Assembly: GCA_028571685.1 (NCBI GenBank)
Contig: CM053162.1
Location: forward strand, 68,374,351 to 68,438,350
Length of the DNA stretch: 64,000 nucleotides
Source of the DNA: Heterohyrax brucei
Lineage: Eukaryota; Chordata; Mammalia; Hyracoidea; Procaviidae
Reading direction: 5' to 3'
Positions within the stretch are counted from its first letter, which is position 1. The number at the start of each line of letters is the position of its first letter. Shown here piece after piece: positions 53,640 through 64,000 of the stretch. The position numbers and the translations under genes were made by a program. The notes under the pieces are model-generated. The model saw nothing but the letters and a program-made list of their open reading frames with translations. It searched no databases and was not told where the DNA came from.

Positions 53640-56140
53640 ATGGAACCAAGGCTCCTTGAAACATGGCTGACACCAAGTGTGGAGCTGGAAGCATACAAAT
53701 GATCCCGGAGTCAGAAAGATTAAAAGGTGTTCACAAAACGAAACAATGGGGGCACCTCAATGAGAAGAGGGGAGGGCATGGGAGGGGAGGACAGAAGAAG
53801 ACAAAAAATAAAATGAGAAAAGAGAATACGCAAGGATACTCACCAAGCTGAGACTTTACTAGCAGGAATGTCACTGTTGATGTGGCATACCTCAAAAGAG
53901 CTGCAAACATTCCTTAATGACCTTCAAGTGGAAGTTACAAAGTGCAAATCGAGGAAAGCTGGAAGTCATCAAGAATGAGATGGGAAGCCTAAGGAGTGAC
54001 GTCCTGGGCATCAGCGAGCTGAAATACAGTGGTATTGACCATTTTAAATGAGACAGAGGTCTACTACGCCGGCAGTGACAAACTGAAGAGAAATGGTATT
54101 GCATTCCTCTTCATAAAGAACATTTCAAGATCTAGCCTGATGTGCAACACTGTCAACTCTAGGGTAATATTCATATGCCTACAGGGAAGACCAGTTGATA
54201 CAACTATTATTCAAAATGACTCACCAATCACTAACACAGAAGAGGAAGAAACTGAGGATTTTTACTAACCCATGTAGTCTGAAATTGATAGAACATGAAA
54301 CCAAGATGCATTGATTACTTACGGTTGGAATGTGGACCCTGGAAACAAAAGAGAACAGCAACAAGCTGGAAAACAAAGACATGGAGACCAAAAGCTACCA
54401 GAAAATACATCAAAGGATTTTGCAAGACCAACTGTTTATTTTTGGAAATACTTTTTTTCAACAACATAAACAGTGACCATACATATGGCCTTGCCAGATG
54501 GAATATATGGGAATCAAATCAACTTCATCTATGGAAATGATGGAAAAGCTCAGTATTATATCAGTCAGAACAAAGTCAGGAGCGAGCTGCGGGACACATC
54601 ATCACCTTCTCATACACAAATTCAACTTGGAGCTGAGGAAAAAGTAAAGCAAGTACACAAGTGCCCCCCCCCAATACTGCATATATACCGTCTGAATTTA
54701 GAAACCATTTCAGGAATATGTTTGACACACTGAATATGAATAACCAAAGATCAGATATGCTGTGGGAGATACTAAGGACATCATATATGAAGAAAGCAAC
54801 TTCCCCCCCAAAAAAAACACTGCCACTGAGGCATCCTGACTCCTAGCAACTCTGTAAGTCAGAGTAGAACTTCCTCATAGAATTTCCAAGATTGCCTGGT
54901 GAATTTGAACTGCTGACCTTTAGGTTAGCAACTGTAGCACTTAACGAGTGCACTACCAGGGTTTCTGACGAAAGCAACAGGTCATCAAAAAGGTTGGAAA
55001 GAAAGAAGACCAAAACGGGTGTCAGAAGGGACTCTGAAACCAGCTCTTAAATTTCAAGGACCTAAATCCATTGGAGGAAATGATGAAGTAAAAGAGCAGG
55101 ATAGAAGACTCTAAAGCTGGTTCTAGAAGACAAAGAAAAATACTATAATGAAATGTGTAATGAGTTACATACCTGAAAGGGAAGAACACGCTCATCATTT
55201 CTCAAGTTGAAGGAATTGGAGAAAATACGCCAGCCTGGCATTGCACAACTGGAAGCATTCTGTGGGCAAACATTAAAAACCTGAAGGTGATATAGCTAAT
55301 GACACACGAAGACGGATCGAATACAGAGTCGCTGTATCAATAAGAAACGGTTGGCATTCAGGCGTGTCAGGAGGGAATGGCTGATGAAGTACCACTGATG
55401 GTGAAGGAGGAAGTCCAAGCTGCACTGAAATCACTGGTGCAAAATGAGGGTCTGGAAAACAACAGATTATCAGTTGAGATGATTCAATAAACTGATACAA
55501 CCCCAGAAGAGCTCACTCATTTGTGCAAGAAATTCAGAAGACAGCTACCTGGCCAGGGACCTGGAAATGATCCATATTTGTACCCATTCCAAAGAAAGGT
55601 GATCCTACAGAATGCGGAAATTGTTCAACACGATCATTTGTATCACATACAAGTGAAATTTACTGAAGATAATTTTAAAAAATGTTGGAGTGGTACACTG
55701 ACAGGAAGCTGACAGAAATTCACGCCAGATTCAGAAGCCTACGTGGCATGAGGGTCCTCACTGCTGATGGCAGATGAATGTTGGCTAAAAACAAAGCGTA
55801 TCAGCCTTGTGTTTACCTGTGTTTTATCCACCATGCAAAGGCATTTGACTATGTGGATCGCAATACGTTAGAGATCACTATGCAAAGAATACATGTTCTA
55901 GAAAACTTTATTGTGATCACCAGGAATCTATACGTACTTGTGTAGCCAAAGAAAGTCCTTTGGACAGAACAAGGGGCTACATCACGCTTTAAAGTCAGGA
56001 CATGTATGTGTCAGGACCCAAGAAGGTGGATTATTGGAAAGAAGAACTGGGTATCAGGCCTGGAAGGAGACCCACTAACAACCTGTAACATGCAGATGAC
56101 GTTAACTTGCTTCCTGAAAGCCAAGAAGGCTTGGCATCCT
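53640..56140 (+). mobile_element. RTE (BovB-like) LINE, long decayed copy
   Basis: The longest RTE copy in the window. Remnants appear in the expected order. An endonuclease-like region has LGISELK at 54004-54024, followed by YYAGSDKLKRNGIAFLFIK-like codons at about 54060-54120. Next come a linker and the reverse transcriptase: IPKKGDPTECG at 55586-55618, AKAFDYVD at 55835-55858 (motif A, first catalytic Asp), and HADDVNLL at 56089-56112, where the family has YADD. The frame is broken many times, and an AfroSINE sits inside at 54801-54969. The 5' limit is uncertain. The copy stops just after the HADD block, where a small inverted-repeat element begins (56141). RTE enzymes are thought to mobilise the AfroSINEs that share their 3' end. 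Confidence 0.85.
54801..54969 (-). mobile_element. AfroSINE (short form) nested in RTE
   Basis: Antisense copy between perfect 9-bp duplications GAAAGCAAC at 54792-54800 and 54970-54978, inserted into the long RTE copy. The tail is a C then A run, the head ACTACCAGGGTTTCT. Confidence 0.92.
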
Positions 56141-56327
56141 TAACTCTGTAAGAGTATGACGACACTTGGCTGGCATGACGCAGTAATCATGTTTGCAGTG
56201 TTGCCAGGAAGAAGAACCGGTCAAAGCCTCAGCTTGCTCCTTGCCAAAGACCACAGGGCCACTCAACACTGGAGCGCGCAGACCGACTCAAGCTGACTCC
56301 CTTGGTGTTCATACTCTTACAGAGCTA
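56141..56327. mobile_element. Small inverted-repeat element with TA flanks (MITE-like)
   Basis: A perfect 16-bp inverted repeat, CTCTGTAAGAGTATGA at 56144-56159 and TCATACTCTTACAGAG at 56309-56324, encloses a 181-bp unit. It is flanked by TA at 56141-56142 and 56326-56327. TA duplications and short inverted ends fit a non-autonomous Tc1/mariner-superfamily element. It sits at the point where the RTE copy (53640-56140) stops being recognisable. I do not recognise the family. Confidence 0.6.
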
Positions 56328-57019
56328 GATGAGAACTGATGGTACCCCGAATGTTTAAGACAGTCATTAGGGCTGGGCTGGGACAAAGGGAAGGTGACTT
56401 GAAGAGCAGGCATTTTGCTATAACCATAATGTTTTCTTTGTTTCTTTTCTTGTTTGGTTTGTATCTTTCCTCATTTAACAGAAACCTTTTCTCAGAATAC
56501 ATCACCACAGTGGCAGCAAACTCCCCAAAGCTTCTAATTCCAAACCATGGCTGCACTTTTTTTTCCAGTTCAATTAAAAGATTCTGTTGAGTTTGAAAGG
56601 GCGACACTCTGAGATTTGGACATTTGTATTTTCACTGTGTAGAGAAATTCACAGAGAGATACAAAAAGGCAGATGGACAGAAGAAATAAGTGAATGTATG
56701 TATGACACGCAAAGTGTGTTAGATAAAGGGATAAGGACTTGGCTTCAGAACAAATTTCGGAATGAAAAATTCAGGAAACTTAGAAGATTAGAAGAAATAC
56801 AGTGAACTGAGTGAGAGATTCGTAGAATCATCTGGTAATTTCTGGAAGAGACATTTCTAGGAATTAAAAATTCATAGTAGAAGAAGAAAATTAATGCTTT
56901 CCATTTAAAAAGAAAAAAAAACTAGGGAATTTTTCACTCCACAGTGAATTCTGCAATTCACATAATAGCAACTAAAGAAAGCACTGATCCAGCCACAGAA
57001 TGTTTGATACAGAATTGTA

Positions 57020-57245
57020 AGTTTTATATATGTATGCGTGTGTGTATACATGTGCATATACATGAGTGTGTGTATATGTGTATTAACATATATACACACA
57101 CTCATGTATATGCACATGCGTGTATGTATATATGTATAATAATATATGTGTATATTAACATATATACACACACTCGTGTATATGCACATGCATGTACGTG
57201 CTGAGTTTGCAAATTATATGTACACACACACACACATATATAAGC
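57020..57245. repeat. TG/TA-rich satellite-like block with palindrome
   Basis: Alternating purine-pyrimidine sequence. It contains a 70-bp near-perfect palindrome (57049-57118, see findings) and a 72-bp-period direct repeat: 57083-57126 and 57155-57198 share TTAACATATATACACACACT then C(A/G)TGTATATGCACATGC. Open frames on both strands here are artefacts of the repeat. Confidence 0.88.
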
Positions 57246-58349
57246 ATTTTGCATTATATATTGCTCACTATATAAATCGTTGGCCCAGACGGGTTTCAGT
57301 CAAGACTTTTGGCACCATTTAAGGCTGGCATTAAAGTGTATGATCCATAAATTTAAATAGCCATTGGGCACCATCACACTCCCAGGGTCACCCTCCCCTG
57401 GCATGTGCCTTGGCTCTCACGCAAAAACAAGCCCCTGCTGTGAACCCTGGGAGTGTGGTTTGGTGAGTTTCACTTCATATTAGAAATGATGGCAGGTTAT
57501 ACGTAATGATGTCAGTTTTGAGTAACTACTTTGGAAAGAGGAGTCGTAGTGTTAGCTTTTTTTCTTCCCCCCTTTGAGAGCCCTGTGTCTGCCTGGTGTG
57601 GAAACCACAGGGAAGCAGGTATTCGGTCTTGCTAACTTCTCCTCTTACTTGCCAATTATGGAAACAGGAAGTTCACCTAATTTTATTACATTGTCTGTCA
57701 GTCAGTCCTTTCTCTGTTTTCGGCATATTTATTTCCAGTTGCTTTGACACACTTTGTCATCTCTTGGAGTCCACATGTCCCCACACCTTTTAATTCTGTC
57801 TTTTCTGTCCTGCAGCTATTTCTTCCCTTGTCACATCTCCTAGTAATCTTTGGAGCGTGCTAACCTGCCTGGTATTTGCTATTTCTGTCCAGAAGTAGAA
57901 GTTATGCGAGGGTAGAGGCATATGGATCCAAGTTTTCTCAATTTTCTTTGTTAGAGAGTGCCAGAGAGGGAGTCTGAAGCTCCGTGGTCAGTTTCTCCCC
58001 TCTAGCAAGCCTTCTTGTCTGACTTCCTAAGTGAGGCAACTTCATCTCCATTGTCTGCTACACTGAGTTTTCTGGAACTGTCAACAATTTAGCACATTAA
58101 GAAAGAGAAAACAAAAGGACAGTGACATAGATCAAATTCTTCAAGTTCTGCTGCCATTCTTGTCCTCCTTTTCCAAATCGCTCTCTCCCCCTCAATATAA
58201 ACTCAATGTCTCCTTAAAGTTTCCATCTAACCTTTCTAGTTACTATTGTCAATTTGGTCCTATATAAATATTTTCTAAAAGTACACAAAATTCAAGGCAG
58301 AGACTCCTTATTAGTGAAGCTAAACTATTGTTTGGTTTTATGAAGCATT
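57246..58349. other. Repeat-poor unassigned block
   Basis: Single-copy-looking sequence. Near-palindromic CACACTCCCAGGGTCACC (57386) and CCCTGGGAGTGTGGTTTGG (57445) form a loose inverted pair about 45 bp apart. No coding frame with a domain. Confidence 0.5.
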
Positions 58350-58509
58350 CAAACCCAAACCCCACTGCCCTGGAGTTGATTACAACTTATAGTAACCCTA
58401 CAGAGTAGGCGTGCCCTGTTGAGTTTCTGAGAATCACATAGTGGGTTTGAATTGCTGACCTTTTTGTTAGCAGCTGTAGCCCTTAATGACTACACCACCA
58501 TGGTTTCCA
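58350..58509 (-). mobile_element. AfroSINE (short form)
   Basis: Antisense: AAACCCCACTGCCCTGGAGT tail, GAGTTTCTGAGAATCACATA, head GACTACACCACCATGGTTTC. Confidence 0.85.
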
Positions 58510-58965
58510 TGAAGACTCCAGGGAACGTGAACGTCGACTTAGTTGTGTTGTGGCCTGACCAACATTTCTGGCTCTGCATTAATGAGAACATGCTAGCCCC
58601 TAAGGAATAGCACCACATTCACCCCTACCCTCTTTGCACCAGACTTCCTCGGGAGTTATGTTCAACTTGTTGTGTATCTGATTACAGCTTTAAAAATTAA
58701 GAGTGAGATGAAAAGTAAGTGCAAAGAAAAAGTCCAGGAACCCAGGTAATGTCTCTTGTACCAGTGTTAGTCTCCTGCTTTTGTTAATGTTCTCTGTTTA
58801 TATAAAATATTTTTTATTGGGAAGACTGACTGTAGGGTACCTAGGAACCCTCTCTACTATTTTTACAACTTTTTATGAGTATAATTTTTTTTTCAAAAAT
58901 TTTTGTAATAATGAAGGGGAAGAAGAAGTGAGACAGTCTTCCACATGCCTAAAGATTTAAAAATA

Positions 58966-59145
58966 AAAACAAAATCTGTTGCCATCAAGCCAAATCTAAC
59001 TCATGGTGACCCTACCTGTTACAGAGCAGAGCTGTTCCAGAGAGTTTGGGAGCTGTAGTCTTTACAAAAGCAAACTGTTATGCTTTTCTTCTCTGGTTCC
59101 ACTGATGGGTCTTGAACTGCCAATCTTTAAAGCTAGCAGTGGAGG
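58966..59145 (-). mobile_element. AfroSINE (long form, diverged)
   Basis: Antisense: TGTTGCCATCAAGCCAAATC tail, GGGAGCTGTAGTCTTTACAA AAGCAAACTG (long block), CTTGAACTGCCAATC toward the head. Confidence 0.7.
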
Positions 59146-59448
59146 ACAAATCATTTCTAACACCCAAGAACCTTGCCTCCAGAGAGAGTACTCATGTGGT
59201 TCAAGGACACAAGTCCAAGTTCATGTTTCTTAGATTTTTAATCCTTGAGGCTGATGACCGCTGGAAGACAAACTGTTTCCTGACATTTGTTTCAGGAGGT
59301 AACTTCTGGCTGCCTCTAATGCGAAGACTGAACATCCTATTTGTTGATTTCTTTCACTGTGTATTTTATTTTTCTTCTGATTAATGAAAAGTCTTCAACA
59401 ATCCTCATTTGAAGTTACTAACCAGTTTCAGCTTCACGTATTTTAAAT

Positions 59449-59610
59449 GTCTCTTGTGGCACGGTGGTTAAGTGAAACATCTGCTACCCAAAAGGTCACA
59501 GTTCAAGTCTATCAAGTGCGCTTTGGAAACTCTATGGAGCAGTTCTGCTCTCTCCTATAGGGTTGCTATAGTCAGAATCGACTCAGCTGCAGTGGGTTTG
59601 GTTTCTGTTT
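59449..59610 (+). mobile_element. AfroSINE (short form)
   Basis: Sense: CTCTTGTGGCACGGTGGTTA head, GTGCGCTTTGGAAACTCTAT, CCTATAGGGTTGCTATAGTC, tail GTGGGTTTGGTTTCTG. Confidence 0.9.
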
Positions 59611-60879
59611 TTTGGGTTTATCTTTCTTTTACTAGTCTATCTGACGTTTTGCTTACTTGTTTTTGTATTACTGTTTGAGGACTGGGAAAAGTTGCCTCAG
59701 AGTCTACAAGTAGCTGCCGTTTTATGCCCAAAGTCTCCCAAATCTGGTTTATAATATCAGTTGATATTCTTCATGACCCTTTTTAGTAAGCTTTTTTATT
59801 TTATTTTTTTTCCAGAAATCATTAGGTTTGTTTCTGTGAACAAGTAAATTGTGTTTGACCAGCTGTTCTATTGCACTCATTTCCAGAAAGAATTGTATTT
59901 GCTTCTGAACTCTGAACTCACAATGGCTCAACTTGCTGAAATGCCTTTTCTCGTCCCTAACCCAAAAGACCAAATGCACATGATTATTAATATAATGTGA
60001 TTTCAACTGTTGGCTTAAAATGAAATGGAGGCTTACAGCAGCTATAACAATATATTTCTACCAAGTGCCATTTGGATGTCTTGTAGAGTGAAGAAAATAC
60101 TGTTAATGCTGAAATATTATTTGTAATTTATTCTTCCTGATTGGATCAATACTAACGTAAGTAGAGATTTTTACCAGAGCTCAATGCCTAGTAACCTTTC
60201 AGCAGTTTACAATGAAATGACTACATGTGATTTATGATTTATAATTAGGTGCTTTTAAAAATCACCGTTATTTCTCCAATGTGCAGTGAGGTTCATTTTG
60301 CATATTCAGAATACAATAGAATTCTTCAAGTCTGACAGTGCACACTGCAGCTTTGAAACTCACTACCCGGCAAAATTTCTAGAAAGTAGAGGATATTCAG
60401 TAGACTTTTAAAAATAAAAATATAAGTAAGTGAAAGACAAACTGTTGATGAGAGATTTTCTATGGTACTTCTTCATGTCTTGAGGAAGCTTTTATCCCAG
60501 ATAAATTTTTCAAGAATATTTGTGTTACCAAAGCCTTGGAAGGTAGAGACAGAATGTCTCTAAAAAGAGGGCAGATTTTTTCCTTATCAGAATAACAAAG
60601 ATAACACCTTCCTCCAGGACAAAGTTCGACAAGCTTGCTGGCAGCCCATTATAATATTGGGGTTTCCTTAGCTATAACACAAACCACCCTGTGTGCACAG
60701 CATCTCCCTGAGCCACCTGAGTCACCTGGACCCTCAGGGAAGAGTGGCACAAGGGGAAAGCAATGTCAGCTCAAAGCTGAGGGTGCTAGCTGTGCCAGGA
60801 ACAACAACATCCTTTGTTTCTCACCTCAGAGTCTTGTGTTTTATTCCAGTATACAAGTAACGGTGATGTGCTAACTTTC
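59611..60879. other. Repeat-poor unassigned block
   Basis: AT-rich; no recognised element or domain-bearing frame. Confidence 0.5.
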
Positions 60880-61610
60880 TCTCTTTCAAGTACGGTAAAA
60901 CAGCATTCTTTTTCTGTGTCAACCCAGCCATTAGCATAGAGTATGTTTTTTCTTTTTCATTATGATTAAGTGGAAGTATACAATCCAAATCAATTTTGCA
61001 TTGCCGCCTGTCTGCAGCTCTTTCTGCTCTCCTTGCCCTGTGACGGCACACTCCTCTTCATTCTACTTGTCATATCCTATTAGCAAGCTCCCGCCTCCTC
61101 CTGCCCACCCTCTTCTCTCCCGTCTTGAGAGAGACCAGTAGGACAGCCTCCTATAACTGCATGGAACCATGTGGTCACGTTGTGTGCCCGAGTCTAGTCT
61201 ATTTTTGTTTGAAGAATTGACCTCAATAGTTTTTTCTACTCAGAGGCAGCAGCAGGTCCAAGGGCCATGCTCGCAGGGGATGGCCCGGGCCATTGGACCA
61301 TCAGCTGTGGTCTTACAGTAGAGTTCTGGAGCTACACTCCTCTTTGTCCACAGGAACTCCACTTTCTGTGACCCATCACAGCTGTCTTTGCTGGTGGCCA
61401 GGCCTCATCTGTTTCTGCTGGTCACATGTTGATACAGTCTCCCATTCACATGGGTTCTTATGTGTCCTGGGCTCTTTTTCCCTCAGGTCTTTGGTATTCT
61501 TGTACATCATCTGTTCCAGATGAGTTGGGAAAATTTCATGTGCCTCAGACAGCAGCTTGTAACTTTTAAAATCCCAGATACCACTCACCAGTATGGGGTA
61601 CAGAAGACTC
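60880..61610 (-). mobile_element. L1 3'UTR-like repeat
   Basis: Homologous along its length to 15779-16445 and, reversed, to 52440-52960. Landmarks: ATTATGATTAAGTGGAAG, CTGCAGCTCTTTCTGCTCTC, GAGGCAGCAGCAGGTCCAAG, CATCTGTTCCAGATGAGTTG, AAAATCCCAGATACCACTC. No intact coding frame beyond 76 codons. Confidence 0.75.
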
Positions 61611-61674
61611 TTTTCTCAATAGGCTAATTATAGCACAGAGTGTATTCTGAATTGGTGAGTAGCTAGAGAAGTAT

Positions 61675-61880
61675 ATGTGCCCTAGTGGCTCAGTGGTTAA
61701 GCATTTGACTCCCAAATAAAAGCTTGGAGATTTGAGCCCACCAGTTACTTCACAGAAGAAAGGTGGGGCAGTCTGCTTCTTTGAAGATTTACAGCCTTGG
61801 CAACCCTATGGGGGCAGTTCTACTTTGTCCCGCAGGTCACTATGAGTCAGAGTTGACCCGACAAGTGTGAGTTTTAGAGA
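61675..61880 (+). mobile_element. AfroSINE (long form)
   Basis: Sense: CTAGTGGCTCAGTGGTTAAG head, AAAGGTGGGGCAGTCTGCTT CTTTGAAGATTTACAGCC (long block), AGGTCACTATGAGTCAGAG. The best preserved long-form copy in the window. Confidence 0.88.
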
Positions 61881-62391
61881 AGAATGAGGGGTACAGAGAG
61901 TGGTGTTGGAACTGGAGAATGAGGCTCAGAGAAAAAAGCCAAGACATAAGAAGAGATTTGGAGCTGTGTAAAGGAGAGCACATTGATGCGGCGAGGGCCC
62001 AGACGAGAACTGAGAGGAGGACCTCGAACTCAGAGGAGTAAAGGGTAACTGCCAGTAAGAAGACACACACTTCCCCTGCTCCACTGGGCAAAGGGGTCAA
62101 AGACTGGCTGCGACGTAGACAGATGGATGGGAGAGCCGGCCAAGGCGATGGAGTAGGAGCCGCAGTGGGACATGGAGCTCTGTTTTATGCTTGAAAGGGC
62201 AGAGTGTGGGAATTGAGTGCAGTGAAATTTTGAAAAAGGACATAGTTTTGCAACTGTCAGTAAGACAGGAGTGGCAGCCAACCAGTAACTGGTAATGGAA
62301 CCTAACGATGATACTGAGGAAACAGCTGAGTTCAAAAAATGCCAGTTTGTAGAGTTGTTATATGCACTGTTACCCAATGGCCTCCAGCATT
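61881..62391. other. Unassigned block with a 130-codon antisense frame
   Basis: Purine-rich on the plus strand with several CpGs (GATGCGGCGAGGGCCCAGAC, GCTGCGACGTAGACAG). The antisense frame at 62030-62422 is Ser-rich, without a domain, and ends inside an AfroSINE. It is probably a diverged repeat rather than a gene. Confidence 0.45.
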
Positions 62392-62555
62392 GTGAAACCC
62401 AAGCCACTGCTGCTGAGTGCATTCTGACTTATAGGGACCCTACCTACCAGTGCAGAACTGCCCCATAGGATTTCCAAGGAACATCTGGCAGATTTGAATT
62501 GCCAAGCTCTTGGTTAGCAGCTGTAGCACTTATCCACTGTGCCACCATCCGAGCC
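62392..62555 (-). mobile_element. AfroSINE (short form)
   Basis: Antisense: AAGCCACTGCTGCTGAGTGC tail, GGATTTCCAAGGAACATCTG, head TATCCACTGTGCCACCATCC. Confidence 0.88.
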
Positions 62556-63767
62556 ATAACAAGTCACTCTAAAGTGGCAGTGAAGTTTGACTTTAGAAGT
62601 TTTGCTTTTCTGATATAAAAGAATAATATTCTTTCCTAGATACGCTGAGGTAAATCTTAGTTACCTGTCTATCCTAGGTCCTAGATAATTACCTATCAAC
62701 CGATGTAGCTCACCACTGAGATGACTGATATCCCTTTAACAAGGACACGATTCTTTCATTGTGCCATAAAAACTAAGAGTGACATGCACATCTTGATGCC
62801 TTTGGTTGTGTGGTACAGCTGTCCCCCATCCAACAAACCACATTGCAGATGAAACCTACTTTCTATTGAGATTATATATTAACGAGAGCCTTTGGGCATT
62901 AAGCTCACGCTAGTTTGCACGGAGGTCTTAGTTCCTTCTCTTGTTGAAGCAGAGCCAGGTCATGTCACCAAGGAGCTATGACTGATGGAGAACTTCAGTG
63001 AAGCACTTGGCAAATGCTTGTCAGAGAAATTCTTAATAATAATAAATCCTCTGACAAGACAAGAGCACTTAAATCTAATGGAGACAGTTCAGTTTACAGA
63101 AATAAAGCCAATGTTCTCTGTTCCATTTTCAGGGTCTGAATGGTTTTAATCATGCTGCTTGGCAGATAGCTACATCAATGTATCTCATCGAATCTAAATT
63201 CTGCCATCCTGGCTAGTCAGCCATAGACATATTTCTAAACTTCAAAAAGAAATCAAACTTTTTTTTTCAGAAGCCATAGAAACATTGTCTCATTTACAGT
63301 TTGAAAATAAATGAAGCCACTGAGGAAGGAAACAGTGCTCTCTATACCCCACAAATTAGAAAAATATAGGTTACTGTCAAACCAGCCTCCTTAAAAATGT
63401 TGATATATTCAGGAAGTCATGTTGCCAGGGGCTGTGGTTATTATACTTAGACTCCGTGGCATGAGGGGGCTGTATACCTAGAATCTGACACCAAGATTGG
63501 TCCCCTTTTTCTGCCACCGTTGCTGTCTTAGTCCCAAGTTATCTTCTTCCCCTGGTTTCCCTGCAGACATGAATTTGGATTAGCCTCAGGAGGAAGTACA
63601 TCTCTGTGGAATAGACATGTGCATTGCCTATTCATAAAGAATTCTTGAGCCTAACATCTCATCTACAGACTCTGTGGTTCTTTGAATCCAGCTTACCCAT
63701 GTGCTCCTAAACTTGGGCATGACCCCAGACCCTGTCTACTCCCTCAACTCACCTGTGTTACATGTAT
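62556..63767. other. Repeat-poor unassigned block
   Basis: No recognised element apart from a short T run at about 63260. No domain-bearing frame. Confidence 0.5.
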
Positions 63768-63931
63768 CAAAACCAAAGCAAACCCAGTGCCATCAAGTTG
63801 ATTTCAACTCATAGTGACCCTAAAGACACAGTAGAACTGCTCCATAGAGTTTCCAAGGAGTGTCTGGCAGACTCAAACTGCTGACTTTTTGGCTGGCAGC
63901 TGTAGCAGTTAACCATTATGCCACCAACATT
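63768..63931 (-). mobile_element. AfroSINE (short form)
   Basis: Antisense: GCAAACCCAGTGCCATCAAG tail, GAGTTTCCAAGGAGTGTCTG, head AACCATTATGCCACCAACAT. Confidence 0.9.
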
Positions 63932-64000
63932 CACGTATTATAGGCACAGCCTTGCCTTAATATTCTCAATCTCTGTTCTGCAGTGAATTAGAAAATTATA

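Noticed and set aside
57020-57245. Open frames of 86 and 94 codons rich in Tyr, Ile, Thr and His
   Set aside because: Translation of a TG/TA microsatellite block.
62030-62422. 130-codon antisense Ser-rich frame
   Set aside because: It ends inside an AfroSINE and has no domain; probably a chance frame in a diverged repeat.

Overview
This is vertebrate nuclear DNA with no host protein-coding gene that I can support. It reads as intergenic or deep intronic sequence, dense in transposable elements. The most abundant repeat is a tRNA-derived SINE of the AfroSINE type, with about 44 recognisable copies or pieces on both strands. Its 3' end matches the 3' end of an RTE (BovB-like) LINE that is also present many times. 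Copies occur in a short form and in a long form carrying about 40 extra internal bases. From memory, the short, internally deleted form is reported from elephants, hyraxes and sea cows. The window is therefore most likely from a paenungulate, with elephant as my first guess. Placental elements (L1, MIR, MER5-like, MaLR-like LTRs) fit this. Every open reading frame here is short, lies in a repeat or low-complexity DNA, or has no recognisable domain.

Layout. 0-10 kb: SINEs, MER5-like pieces, microsatellites and two copies of a composite mariner element (4449-5010, 8764-9311). 10-18 kb: three plus-strand MaLR-like LTRs, one minus-strand LTR interrupted by an L1-3'UTR-like repeat, a decayed Tc1/mariner-superfamily transposase (about 12035-12680), and MIRs. 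18-21.5 kb: largely free of recognisable young repeats. 21.5-29.5 kb: minus-strand RTE pieces, RTE 3' ends, and a run of tandem SINEs near 24.1-24.7 kb. 29.5-40 kb: old L1, SINEs, a minus-strand LTR, and an LTR interrupted by an RTE 3' end. 40.8-43.4 kb: a minus-strand L1 3' region split by a near full-length mariner (41183-42474). 43.4-50.2 kb: AT-rich sequence, two RTE pieces, a third composite mariner (47419-47975) and four head-to-tail SINEs. 51.6-53 kb: a GC-richer block followed by a plus-strand L1-3'UTR-like repeat. 53.6-56.1 kb: the longest RTE copy, with endonuclease and reverse transcriptase remnants, carrying a nested SINE and abutting a small TA-flanked inverted-repeat element. 57 kb: a 70-bp palindrome in TG/TA-rich DNA. 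58-64 kb: SINEs, another L1-3'UTR-like copy and unassigned sequence.

There is no operon or pathway to describe. The functional logic is that of mobile DNA. RTE supplies the reverse transcriptase thought to mobilise AfroSINEs through the shared 3' end, and mariner transposase acts on terminal inverted repeats. Two observations stand out. First, three copies of one composite mariner share the same internal junction: an internally deleted copy fused to a 3' half in the opposite orientation, with a 5' terminal repeat buried inside. Second, very short (20-46 bp) RTE/SINE 3'-end insertions are flanked by perfect target-site duplications. Repeat names rest on my recognition of consensus features, not on a database search, and most boundaries are good to about 10-30 bp.
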